Shown here piece after piece: positions 17,007 through 26,653 of a DNA stretch of 64,000 nt (within the stretch, counting starts at the first letter, position 1; every line of letters starts with the position of its first letter). The stretch spans positions 16,737-80,736 of the forward strand of contig JAAUSR010000018.1 in assembly GCA_012032555.1 (NCBI GenBank). The letters run 5' to 3'. The notes below the pieces were generated by a model that worked only from the letters and a program-made list of their open reading frames with translations, did no database searches and was not told where the DNA came from. This DNA comes from Thioploca sp. GTDB lineage: Bacteria; Pseudomonadota; Gammaproteobacteria; Beggiatoales; Beggiatoaceae. Position numbers and translations under genes: made by a program.

Positions 17007-17255
17007 GTGATATACTTACTTTTTATATTAATAAACGGGCATTATAATCATGCGCAAAATACCAGTGAACGCTTTATGCTCAACCGCATGGATGAACGGG
17101 AATCCATTGAAAGTGATAAAAAGGAAGGCCGAGATGAGGAGAAACTCAGAATGGCTCAAGCGATGTTAGCGAAAAATTTGGATGTCGTTCTCACCGCCGA
17201 GATGACCGGTTTATCTATCGCAGAAATTCAACGACTGGAAAAATCGCCATGTTAA
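17007..17255 (+). pseudogene. C-terminal fragment of an Rpn-family nuclease/transposase
   Basis: Residues from about 25 onward (DERESIESDKKEGRDEEKLR, then MAQAMLAKNLDVVLTAEMTG and LSIAEIQRLE) match the C-terminal tail of Rpn-type PD-(D/E)XK recombination-promoting nucleases. The intact copy at 25740-26600 ends similarly (EEEQRRLASKMLNQG...LTNLTLVEIQQLD). The catalytic N-terminal two thirds are absent. Its TAA overlaps the ATG of the following exoprotein gene. Confidence 0.65.
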
Positions 17256-19840
17256 AAATCCTTGGTTTAACTCTGTTGATCATTTTAAGCCATTCCATCG
17301 GTGCTGAAATCATCACCGATGGAACTTTAGGCTATCGTGTTGATTTACCCGGCCCCCATTTTCAAATTACCGCTGATTTAGGGCAAACCGTTGGCCCCAA
17401 TTTATTTCACAGCTTTGAACAATTCAATCTATCTTCTGGGGAAAGTGCAACTTTTTCCGGTTCTACCGAGATTCAAAATATCATCAGTCGGGTCACTGGA
17501 GGCAGTTCCTCCACTATTGATGGCATCCTTCGTTCAACCATTCCCAATGCCGATGTGTATTTTTTAAATCCGTATGGCATTTTGTTTGGACCCCATGCTC
17601 AATTGGATGTGCAAGGCGGCTTTCACGCTTCGACGGCAGATTATTTACATCTACAGAACGGTGGACATTTTGACGCTCGTACACCGAACAATAGTTTATT
17701 GACGGTAGATCCTATAGAAGCCTTTGGTTTTTTAACAGAAACATCAGCCACCATCACCGCTCAAAACAGTCGGTTATCTGTTCCGGCAACGAAACCATTG
17801 TCATTAATTGGTGGTCATTTAAATCTACAAGGTACGCTCCCCGTACAGTTTGACGACCAGAATACTTATGCAATGTTTGCTTCTTCCTTACTCCATACTG
17901 CTAGCGGTCAAATTAATTTAGTGGCCGTTGGTTCCAGCGGAGAAATGTTTGTAGACAACGATTTAACGATGACAGGCCTTGGCGGTGACATTACCCTAAA
18001 TCGTACGTTAGTAGATACTAGCGGTTTAGGTAGTGGTAATCTTAAAGTTCGGGGTGCTCGCTTACAAATGACCGATAGTGTCTTACAAGCTAATACGTTG
18101 GGTGATTTTGACAGTGGTGTCATGGACATTCGACTAGCGGAATCCCTGCATGCGGAGAGTGAACGATATTTTTTTGTCGCCTTTGCCAGTAGAGCCCTGT
18201 TGGGACGCGGAAATGGTGGGCAGATATTCATCAAAGTACTAGAATTCACTTTAGACAGAGCAATTATGGGGTTAGAAACTACATCGGTAGGAAATTCCGG
18301 TAGTCTCAACCTAGAAGTAACTCGGCTTAATCTCCTCGAAGGGGCAGGTCTCACTACAGCTCAGAATGTCTCTGGCACTGGGAAAGGGGGACAAATCACG
18401 GTTAACGCTTCAGAATCGGTGTTGATTTCAGGTTTTAGTGTTGGAACTCACTTAATTATTGGCATACCATTTACTGATATGCCCTCTTTTATTGATAATA
18501 GTAGCTATTCCCTTGTAACGGGTAATTTAGGTGGTGGAGAAACCAACATTACCACGCAACGACTTGACCTTGTAGGAGGCGTTATTACTAGTGCAAGTCT
18601 CGACAAGGGAAGTGCGGGTGACATTGTTATTCAGGCGGATAACGTCAATATTACAGAGGGCGGTTTCATTACCACGACGGTTATGGGAAGTGGATTAGCC
18701 GGAAATATTCTTTTAGACGTAAAAGACTCGCTATTTATGTCCGGACGACGGGATGGAATATTCGTTACACCCATTACCGGTCTACAAATTGAAAATAACC
18801 AAAGTAACATCACCAGTTTTTCTTTATCTGGCTCCGGTGGGCAAATTGATCTGACAGCTAAAACAATCCACGTCACTAATGAAGCCATTATCAATACTTC
18901 CTCCTTAGGTTCAAGTGAGAATACAAGCCACATTAACTTGCGAGCGGATAATCTCCTCCTGACGACCGGTGGACAAATCAATAGTAGTAACGGTTTTTAT
19001 GCGGGAACCGGTTTTCTTTTGGGAACTGGACGCGGTGGTGACATTAATATTTACGCTAAGGCATTAACCTTAACTGATTCTCAAACTGGTATTTTTAGTG
19101 ACACCTATAATCAAGGTGTAGGAGGCAATCTTCTCATACGGACAGAATCTTTGGATATTAGTCATGGTGCCGCCATTTCTGCACGCAGTTTTAATGGAGG
19201 TGATGCTGGGAAAATTAGTTTAGAAACAAATCACTTACGTCTAAACCAACAGGGAAGTATTAGCACTTCAGCCACGCAATCCGGCGGCGGAAATATTGTT
19301 CTAACCGGGTCGTCGAGCTTAGTGTATCTCGATAATAGCGAAATCACCACGAGTGTCGTGGCCGGCCAAGGGGGCGGTGGAGATATCACCATTGAACAAC
19401 CTCAATTTATTGTGCTAAACCAAAGCCAGATCATGGCACAAGCATATGAAGGACACGGTGGAAATATTCGGATTGTCGCTGAAAACTTCTTAAAAACCCC
19501 AGATAGCCTCCTCAGCGCTTCTTCCAAATTAGGTATTGATGGAGAAATCATCATTGAATCTCCTGAAGAAACATTGGGTGACAATTTGTTTAGTTTGTCT
19601 ACAACCTTCATCGATGTGAGTCGCTTATTACCCCAACCGTGCGGAAAGAAGAGTTTTGAAACCGAGGTTAATCGGAGTAAATTTGTTCTCTATTTCCTAG
19701 CGGGAAGTACCTTATCTCCCCATGACTTCCAACCCAGTCCCGAGTTCATTGGCCAGATGACAAATTCGGCTCATCCCCTAACTTCAATACCGCAAAATAC
19801 CGCGCTACCACCTGCTTTCCTCACGAATTGTCATCCCTGA
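17249..19840 (+). CDS. Haemagglutinin-type TpsA exoprotein (two-partner secretion)
   Basis: An 863-residue secreted beta-helix protein. A signal peptide (ILGLTLLIILSHSIGA) is followed by the two-partner secretion domain: GTLGYRVDLPGPHFQIT, LFHSFEQFNLSSGESATFSG, IISRVTGG, and NADVYFLNPYGILFGPHA with the family's NP(Y/N)GI motif. The long middle consists of Gly/Asn-rich beta-helix repeats. A conserved C-terminus has VSRLLPQPCGK and ends CHP. Such proteins are exported by a TpsB pore and act in adhesion or surface interactions; no tpsB lies in the window. It is a paralogue of the gene at 32872. The start overlaps the end of an Rpn remnant. Confidence 0.88.
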   Translation: MLKILGLTLLIILSHSIGAEIITDGTLGYRVDLPGPHFQITADLGQTVGPNLFHSFEQFNLSSGESATFSGSTEIQNIISRVTGGSSSTIDGILRSTIPNADVYFLNPYGILFGPHAQLDVQGGFHASTADYLHLQNGGHFDARTPNNSLLTVDPIEAFGFLTETSATITAQNSRLSVPATKPLSLIGGHLNLQGTLPVQFDDQNTYAMFASSLLHTASGQINLVAVGSSGEMFVDNDLTMTGLGGDITLNRTLVDTSGLGSGNLKVRGARLQMTDSVLQANTLGDFDSGVMDIRLAESLHAESERYFFVAFASRALLGRGNGGQIFIKVLEFTLDRAIMGLETTSVGNSGSLNLEVTRLNLLEGAGLTTAQNVSGTGKGGQITVNASESVLISGFSVGTHLIIGIPFTDMPSFIDNSSYSLVTGNLGGGETNITTQRLDLVGGVITSASLDKGSAGDIVIQADNVNITEGGFITTTVMGSGLAGNILLDVKDSLFMSGRRDGIFVTPITGLQIENNQSNITSFSLSGSGGQIDLTAKTIHVTNEAIINTSSLGSSENTSHINLRADNLLLTTGGQINSSNGFYAGTGFLLGTGRGGDINIYAKALTLTDSQTGIFSDTYNQGVGGNLLIRTESLDISHGAAISARSFNGGDAGKISLETNHLRLNQQGSISTSATQSGGGNIVLTGSSSLVYLDNSEITTSVVAGQGGGGDITIEQPQFIVLNQSQIMAQAYEGHGGNIRIVAENFLKTPDSLLSASSKLGIDGEIIIESPEETLGDNLFSLSTTFIDVSRLLPQPCGKKSFETEVNRSKFVLYFLAGSTLSPHDFQPSPEFIGQMTNSAHPLTSIPQNTALPPAFLTNCHP

Positions 19841-19893
19841 ACGAGCCGGTTGAAACTAACCGTTCTGCAACTGACCTAATAAGGGAAAAAACC

Positions 19894-20394
19894 ATGAACA
19901 CCCGTCCCTTAGTGAGCTTTGACTGGGCAATCAAATATCTTCTCCGAGACAAAGCCAATTTTGACATTTTAGAAGGCTTTCTCACCGCGTTACTGCGCCA
20001 AAATCTCACCATTCTCTCTTTACTAGAAAGTGAATCGAATCAAGTAACCCTCACAGATACTGTAACCGCTTTAGGAAAAATCCAAGTTGCTCCTGAAGAT
20101 AGCGGCAAAAAAGCTGATATTGTAATGTACGCCATTTATTTCCCGCTCTCAGCCACAGTAACCAACTTACCACAATACTTGATGTTAGATGCTCAAGGTC
20201 AAGTATTACTGTGGGATGGGAAAGCCGAAAATTTAGTTCCTTTTCAAAGCAACCTCGTATTAGAGCCGGTGCAAATCGTGTATGCTTATCAAGGTCAATT
20301 AACCGTGCCAGCTAAAGTGGAAGTTTACCTAGGATATCGCTTGGAGGATGGGACTATCGTTTCCAGCCAGATAATGAACTTGATTGCCAAGTAA
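19894..20394 (+). CDS. Chimeric ORF: Rpn nuclease N-terminus joined to exoprotein C-terminal module
   Basis: The first 52 residues (MNTRPLVSFDWAIKYLLRDK and NFDILEGFLTALLRQ) are the N-terminus of Rpn-type PD-(D/E)XK transposase-like nucleases. After SESNQ the sequence changes to IQVAPEDSGKKADIVMYAIY, LDAQGQVLLWDG and VEVYLGYRLEDGTIVSS. This aligns with the last about 110 residues of the 2223-residue exoprotein at 36692 (IDVAAEHVGQTAELL, GEQGQILPWD, LFFGYQLPDGVIVF). The catalytic nuclease motifs are lost. A ribosome site (AAGGGA) precedes the ATG. It is most likely a fusion left by recombination between an Rpn gene and a degraded exoprotein gene; whether it is made is unknown. Confidence 0.6.
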   Translation: MNTRPLVSFDWAIKYLLRDKANFDILEGFLTALLRQNLTILSLLESESNQVTLTDTVTALGKIQVAPEDSGKKADIVMYAIYFPLSATVTNLPQYLMLDAQGQVLLWDGKAENLVPFQSNLVLEPVQIVYAYQGQLTVPAKVEVYLGYRLEDGTIVSSQIMNLIAK

Positions 20395-20459
20395 TACTAA
20401 AATGCCATGGTTATAAAAAATTCCTAAAATTCATCATTATTAAAGGGGGAAAGTTAATC

Positions 20460-23400
20460 ATGAAACGTTATCTCGCTTATCTATTTTTATTTTTAACCTT
20501 ATTCTTTTCTGTGGTTCAAGCCGCTGAATGGGAAGTAATGACACCCCGTTTAAATAAACAGTTTTTGGCTATTTGGGGAAGTGCTTCTAATGATGTATTT
20601 GCTGTAGGAGTATTAGGTTTAATTTTTCACTATGATGGCTCAAAATAGAGCGAAATGGATAGTGGGAGTTTGTATGAGCTTTGGGATATCTGGGGTACTT
20701 CTAGCACGGATGTGTTTGCAGTCGGTAGGAAGGGTACGATTCTCCACTATGATGGTCACCAGTGGACCGCCATGAACAGTGGAACTACCTCTATCCTTCT
20801 TGGTATCTGGGGTATTTCTAGCACGGATGTATTTGCGGTCGGTACGAATGGTACGATTCTCCACTATGATGGTCACCAATGGACTACTATGAACAGTTGG
20901 GTTACCTTTTCTCTTTATGATATTTGGGGCAGTTCTAGTACCGATGTCTTTGCAGTCGGTTGGAATAATAGCATTATCCTTCACTATGAAGGCCACCAGT
21001 GGACTGTTATAAACAGTGATGTTACTGTACTCCAAGGCATTTGGGGTACTTCTAGTACGGATGTCTTTGCAGTCGGTATCAATAGTACGAGTTGGGATGA
21101 GATTTTCCACTATGATGGTAATCGGTGGACCGCTATAAACCATAAAGAAACCGCCGGGCTTGATAGTATCTGGGGTACTTCCAGCAGTGATGTATTTGCA
21201 GTTGGTAGAGAGGGTACGGTTCTCCACTATGATGGTCACCAGTGGACTACTATGGATAGTGGAACTACCCTTCGTCTTCGTGACATCTGGGGTACTTCTA
21301 GCACCGATGTCTTTGCGGTCGGTAGTACGGTTACTGGTGATGTAATCGGTAGTAGTAATGGTGTAATTCTTCACTATGATGGTCACCAGTGGACTGTTAT
21401 GGACACTGAAAATCCATCTCCTATTGATGGTTATTATAGTGGTATCTGGGGCACTTCTGACACTGATATGTTTATAGTCGGTTCCAAAGGTAAAATTCTC
21501 CACTATGATGGTTACCAGTGGATCGCTATGAACAGCGGAACTAACTCTGATCTTCATCATATCTGGGGTACTTCTAGTACCGATGTGTTTGTGATCGGTA
21601 CGGAGGATACGATTCTCCACTACGATGGTCACCAGTGGACTACCATGAGTATCGGAATTACTCATTCTTGGCTTAGTGACATCTGGGGTACTTCCAGCAA
21701 TGATGTATTTGTAGCCGGTAGTGAGGGTACAATTTTGCACTACGATGGTTATCAGTGGACTACCATGAACAGTGGAACGACTTCTTGGCTTGGTGATATC
21801 TGGGGTACTTCCAGCACTAATGTGTTTGTAGTTGGTAGTGAAGGTACAATTCTTCACTATGATGGCTATCGGTGGACTGTCACGAACAGTGAAATTAACC
21901 TTAACCTTACTGAGGTATGGGGTACTTCTAGTACCGATGTGTTTGCAGCCGGTTATAATAATAGCTATAACAACGGTGTTATTCTCCACTACGATGGTCA
22001 CCAGTGGACTGTTATAAACAGTGAGATTAGATTTCCTCTTTTTATAATCTGCGGAAATTCTAGCACTAATATATTTGCTATAGGTGAAGTTAGGCTTATC
22101 CGGGATGATAGCAATAATGTGACAGAAATAAATGCTATTCATTATGATGGTAATAATTGGATGGAAATAAAAGATTTACCTTACCTCTTAGCTTTCTGGG
22201 TTAGTCCGCAAGGTGAATTATTTGCGTTAACTGGCTACCACCCTACTTCTGTCATTATCCGCTATACCGGTGACCAACCCAATAACCCCAATTTGCAGAC
22301 CAATTTCCCTCAAACGCTTTCCAATCTGCAACCAGACCAAACCGATTACCAGTCAAAAATCGCTAATCTACAAATTAATCCAAGTTCTCACTCATTTCAA
22401 AACGTTGCTATAGATCAACAAGCGAGCCAAACCTTCACCATTACCAACGCCAGTAACAACGCGATTTCATTACCATCTCTAACACTAACCAACACGACCG
22501 ATTTTACTCTTAACAATGATAATTGTTCTAATACACTTTTAACCCCGGCTAATACCTGCCAAGTCAATGTCGATTTCCAACCTCAATCCGAAGGTCAGAA
22601 GTTAACTAAATTGAACCTAGCAAGTGATTCCATCACAATTGCAGTTCCACTAGAAGGTAGCGGTTGCTTAAATTCTTCAGAACAATCATTTCAGCTTTCG
22701 CCAGAATTACTTCACTTTAAGCCACTGTTAGTTAACCAATCCATGACCTTGGCTCCAACACTAACCTTTACGGCTACTCCAGGATGTGGTGATGAAATAC
22801 CACAACTAGAAACCATTCAGTTGATAGGTAAAGATGCGGCGGAATTCAGCCTTCAAAATATTCAGTGTTCTCACTCTCATGAAGAGAAAAAATCTTCTTC
22901 TACTTGCCAATTCAACCTCATCTTTAAACCCACTTCCCCAGGAGACAAACAAGCCGAGTTAGCTTTCCAATTGTTAAATCATGAGGAATTATCCACCTCG
23001 ACAATTCCTTTCTCCGCTCAAGCCATTATCGACAAACCCGCTCAATTAACGATTGAGAAAGATACTATTCCATCTCCATCTCAACCGTTGGTGATTATTC
23101 CAACCACTTCAACAGCTGCCCCTGAAACCAAAATACTTATTGAGGCAGATACCATTCCATCTCAACCCATTTCGGTCAATCCAACAGCGCAACCCGAAAC
23201 CGCAGCCGTGCATACTCCAAAAGATACCACGCCATACCAAATAATCTCGGTCGATTCAAGTGAAAAAGATACTGAGCGATATCAAGCTGTTGGAACGATC
23301 AACGATCAATTAGGTAACCCAATTGCGGGGGTAACCATAAAAATGGGTAACCAAACTACCATCAGTGATGCCACCGGTGCTTGGCAAATCGACAATCTCT

Positions 23401-24776
23401 TCGCCGGTAACTACACTGTCACAGCTAATAAAGCCGGCTATACGATTGCACCCCAAGCGGTTGAAGTAACAAGTGGTGAAATAATTTCCTCACCAACAAT
23501 TTTAACTGGCGTCACTTGTAATGCTGCTTCCTATACATCGGCACTAGAAACTTGTCGCTTGCAACATCTCGTCTGTACCTACATAGATAACAACCCAGAA
23601 ATTCAATGCACTACCCCAAAAACCACCTGTGATACTGCCGCTATGTATGGATGCTATCCGCTAGTCATTACCAAAGTTGGGAGCGGTACTGGAACGGTTC
23701 AAGTCAGTAATGATGTCGGTGCTCTCTTCAATTGCGGTTCCATTTGTCAAGGACAATTTGGCTTAGAAGAAGCCGTTACCTTGAGTGCAAGAGCTGATTC
23801 TGGTTCAGTTTTCCAAAGCTGGTATGGCGATTGTCAGGGTGAATCGACTACGACTCAAGTTACTATTGGCACATCGGGAATAAATTGTAGTGCTCAATTT
23901 GAGCCAGCTAACCAGGAATCACCATTGGTCCTCAAGGTAACCAAAACTCCCGTCGCAGCTTATCTCTCGACCACGATTAACTGTACCCCCAATCCAGTAG
24001 AAAGGCTGCAAGAGTTACATTGTATCCTCACGGCCGAATTAAGCCATGCTGCGCCAGCAATTATGGCTAAAAACGTTAAATTAATCACTACTTTACCAGA
24101 AGGACTGGGCTTAAGAGCCATTAACACTGCAGTTGGGCAATGTGACCTTAGCCAATTACCTCAAGTGATTTGTCAGCTGAATGACTTAAATTGGGATACT
24201 GGCCCTATCAACGTGACGTTGGACTTATCTCTTCAAGATCCTGACTTATTGGCCATTGCACCAGCAGTAGAAATTTCCGCTAATAATTATCCTTCAGCTT
24301 GGGCAAGAACGCGTATTTTTACTGCTATTCCACCTGAAATTCAGATTGATCTGGCTTTAGTAATTGACGTGAATCGCTCTATGCAGGAGAAAATTAATGG
24401 CGTGAAAGCCGATTTAGAAAAATTCATTACTAACATGACGACTTCTCAGTCACCGCTAACGGCATTAATTGTCTTTAAAGATGAAGTTAGAATAAAAACC
24501 TTAACAGTTGACCGGAAAGTACTGTTAGAAGCCATTCGCTCGTTGCAAACCGAAGGAAACCATACTTGCCCAACCGCTTCCGCAGAAGCAGTTGAAATCG
24601 CAGCACGTCATCTCCATCCGGGCAGTCAAATTCTCCTAGGCACTCGTGCGCCACCTTATCCCGAGGTGGATATTGAATCTATTCTGACTTTGTTAACAAC
24701 CAAGAATATTCACATGAATATCCTGACGATGATGGAAGATTGCTCGCTGGAGAAAAGTTGGAATCCGCTAGATTAA
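20460..24776 (+). pseudogene. Large secreted beta-propeller/vWA repeat protein split by one amber codon
   Basis: The signal peptide (YLAYLFLFLTLFFSVVQA) and first propeller repeat end at a TAG (20646-20648). The same frame then continues to 24776. In every other repeat this position is the Trp of HYDGxQW, so a TGG became TAG. About 13 repeats of the type IWGTSSTDVFAVG...ILHYDGHQW follow (to about residue 590 of the rebuilt chain). Then come two HYDIN/ASH-like modules, a carboxypeptidase-regulatory-like domain (GTINDQLGNPIAGVTIKMGN), a divergent InlB B-repeat (VGSGTGTVQVSND), a DUF11-like stretch and a C-terminal vWA domain with a weakened metal site (DVNRSM). It probably was a cell-surface adhesin. 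The second part could be made only from an internal start without a signal. Confidence 0.75.
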
Positions 24777-24785
24777 CCTGAGCAA

Positions 24786-25206
24786 GTAGGGTGCGTTAGG
24801 CGCCAGCCGTAACGCACCAATCAAATCCCCCCTAACCCCATTTTTTCAAAGAGGGGAATTTTTAACTTAAGCAAGCAAGTAGGGTGTGTTAGGCGCCAGC
24901 CGTAACACATCAACCCTTAAAGCTCAAAGAAACAGTGCTACCTTCACTGCCATTAGGTTAAGAAAAAATTCTCCCCTCCTTGATAAGGCCGGGGGTGGTT
25001 AAATAAAGCCGGGTAGGGTGGGCAACGCTTCGCTTTTGCTCACCAAAATGTTGTAACTCTACATGAAGGTAGGCAACAAAAACACGTCACCTACCCTACG
25101 CAAACTTAAGTGATCCTTGATCTCACGTAGTTTGGAGTGAGCTTGCGAACTCCAACATTTACTGTCCGGTTAATATTTGGTTGGACTTCCTTCGTCAGTC
25201 CAACCT
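24786..25206. repeat. Cluster of short interspersed palindromic repeats
   Basis: At least four families lie in a row: GGTGCGTTA...TAACGCACC (24790-24818), a diverged copy (24879-24911), GTAGGGTGGGCAACGC with GCTTTTGCTCACC (about 25014-25046), and GGTTGGACT...AGTCCAACCTACG (about 25179-25210). A solitary arm CACTGCCATTAGGTTAAG (24945-24962) of the nearby MITE is also present. No coding sequence is visible in this 400-bp stretch. The families recur across the window between genes. Confidence 0.7.
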
Positions 25207-25212
25207 ACGCGG

Positions 25213-25326
25213 CACTGCCATTAAGTTAAGCGGTTAGGTGTTAGGGCGAACCCGCCGGTTCGCCCCTACATACGTGATATCTTGTAGGGGCAGACCGATG
25301 TGTCTGCCCTTAACTTAATGGCAGTG
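25213..25326. mobile_element. 114-bp MITE with 18-bp perfect terminal inverted repeats and 11-bp target duplication
   Basis: The left end CACTGCCATTAAGTTAAG (25213-25230) is the exact reverse complement of the right end (25309-25326). Directly outside, AACCTACGCGG occurs on both sides (25202-25212 and 25327-25337), an 11-bp target-site duplication. The interior has two hairpins, GGGCGAACC/GGTTCGCCC and GGGCAGAC/GTCTGCCC. There is no coding capacity, so a transposase must be supplied in trans. Partial arms lie at 24945-24962 and 36629-36646. Confidence 0.8.
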
Positions 25327-25337
25327 AACCTACGCGG

Positions 25338-25689
25338 GCTTATTGGATTAGCTCGAGATAAAGTGTTTGTGATTGATGAAATCGAAAGAAGTTTACATAC
25401 CTTACTCACGAGAAAATTTTTTGATTTAATTTTAAACCACAAATTATTTCGCTCGGCGCTAAGTCAATTAATTGCCTCTACTCACGAAGTTAACCTACTG
25501 GATATTAAAAAATTATTTAGAAAAGATGAAATTTGGTTCGTGGAAAAAACGCCAACGGGTGAATCTTTACTCTATTCGCTAGCTAACGCTGAAGTAGATA
25601 ATTTAAATATTATCAATGGTTATCTAAAAGGTCGATTTGGCGCCATTCCATTTATTAAAGATGTGAAAGATTTAGGTTGGGAAAAATAA
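25338..25689 (+). pseudogene. C-terminal fragment of an AAA15-type ATPase
   Basis: The frame encodes the last about 115 residues of an AAA15/AAA21-type (RloC/Abi-related) ATP-binding protein: Walker B VFVIDEIERSLHTLLTRKFF, the SQLIASTHEVNLLD switch histidine, and the typical C-terminal ending FGAIPFIKDVKDLGWEK. Walker A and the N-terminal half are missing; upstream there is only a MITE and repeats. Full-length members often pair with an RloB-type nuclease in defence loci, but here an Rpn gene follows. It is non-functional as an ATPase. Confidence 0.7.
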
Positions 25690-25739
25690 ATGGCTTACAA
25701 TACCTCGCTCTACCTAACTTAAACGAGAATTTCTTGGTT

Positions 25740-26600
25740 ATGAAAAAAGTCGCTTCGTTGCAATACGGTGTCATCTTTAAAAAAGCCTTTAGTCAGCCGG
25801 ACATCTTTACTGGCTTTGTTCGCGATATTTTAGGCGTCCACATTGAAATTGACCGCGTGGAAACCGAAAAATCCTTTGATCCACCAATTGGTAAAATCGA
25901 CACCCGTTTTGATCTGTTTGCGGAAGACCCCAAAAATCGTGTCGTAGTGGACATTCAACATGTCCGTTTTCCAGATCATTATGATCGCTTTCTGCATTAT
26001 CACTGTGTCGCTTTGCTAGAACAAGTTTCCCGTTCGGAACTGTACACGCCGCCGCTGCGAACCTTTACTATCGTGGTGTTAACTTCCGGCGATAAGCACA
26101 AAGTTGACGTAGCCACTATCGACTTCGATCCCAAAGACCGCCACGGCAAGGGTTTAAACGAAATTCCACATCGTGTGGTCTACCTATGCCCCAAATATGT
26201 GACAGCAGAGACCCCGCTACCTTATCGCGAATGGCTACAAGCGATCAACGACAGTTTGGATCAAGAAGTCGAAGAATCGAGTTATCAGTTACCAGAGATC
26301 CAACGAATTTTTGACTTAATTGAGCAAGACTTAGTTTCTCCTAAAGAACGGGCGCGGATGAAGGATGAATACGCTATGGAAATGGTAAAACGAGATAAGT
26401 ACGAAGAAGGGCGACAAGAAGGTTGGAATGAAGGCTGGAATGAAGGTTGGAATGAAGGACAAGCTCAAGGACGTGAGGAAGAACAACGCCGTTTGGCAAG
26501 CAAGATGTTGAATCAAGGGCTAGAACTGAAATTGATTGCGGAACTGACCAACTTGACTTTGGTAGAAATCCAACAATTAGATCCAGAAGCATCATCTTAA
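25740..26600 (+). CDS. Rpn-family recombination-promoting PD-(D/E)XK nuclease/transposase
   Basis: A 286-residue protein of the Rpn (transposase_31-like) PD-(D/E)XK family. The N-terminus YGVIFKKAFSQPDIFTGFV is followed by the core KIDTRFDLFAEDPKNRVVVDIQHV, with D and DIQ in the positions of D...(D/E)xK/Q, and FLHYHCVALLEQ. Towards the C-terminus three identical four-residue units GWNE lie in a charged helix. The tail EEQRRLASKMLNQG...IQQLD is shared with the fragment at 17007. Rpn proteins in Escherichia coli promote RecA-independent recombination. The ATG giving MKKVASLQ is preferred; a longer frame to 25677 overlaps the AAA fragment. Confidence 0.75.
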   Translation: MKKVASLQYGVIFKKAFSQPDIFTGFVRDILGVHIEIDRVETEKSFDPPIGKIDTRFDLFAEDPKNRVVVDIQHVRFPDHYDRFLHYHCVALLEQVSRSELYTPPLRTFTIVVLTSGDKHKVDVATIDFDPKDRHGKGLNEIPHRVVYLCPKYVTAETPLPYREWLQAINDSLDQEVEESSYQLPEIQRIFDLIEQDLVSPKERARMKDEYAMEMVKRDKYEEGRQEGWNEGWNEGWNEGQAQGREEEQRRLASKMLNQGLELKLIAELTNLTLVEIQQLDPEASS

Positions 26601-26624
26601 AGCTTATCGACAATAAAGCCAAGA

Positions 26625-26641
26625 GGTGTGCGGTGCACACC
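26625..26641. repeat. Palindrome GGTGTGC/GCACACC
   Basis: A perfect 7-bp inverted repeat with a 3-base loop, followed by CTACC as in the other GTAGGGTG-family palindromes. It lies between convergent genes and may act as a terminator. Confidence 0.5.
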
Positions 26642-26653
26642 CTACCTGACTAA

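Noticed and set aside
20640..22142. Long antisense frame (500 codons) opposite the propeller repeats
   Set aside because: It mirrors the repeat periodicity of the real gene on the plus strand and has Thr/Ile-rich low-complexity content, so it is a shadow frame.
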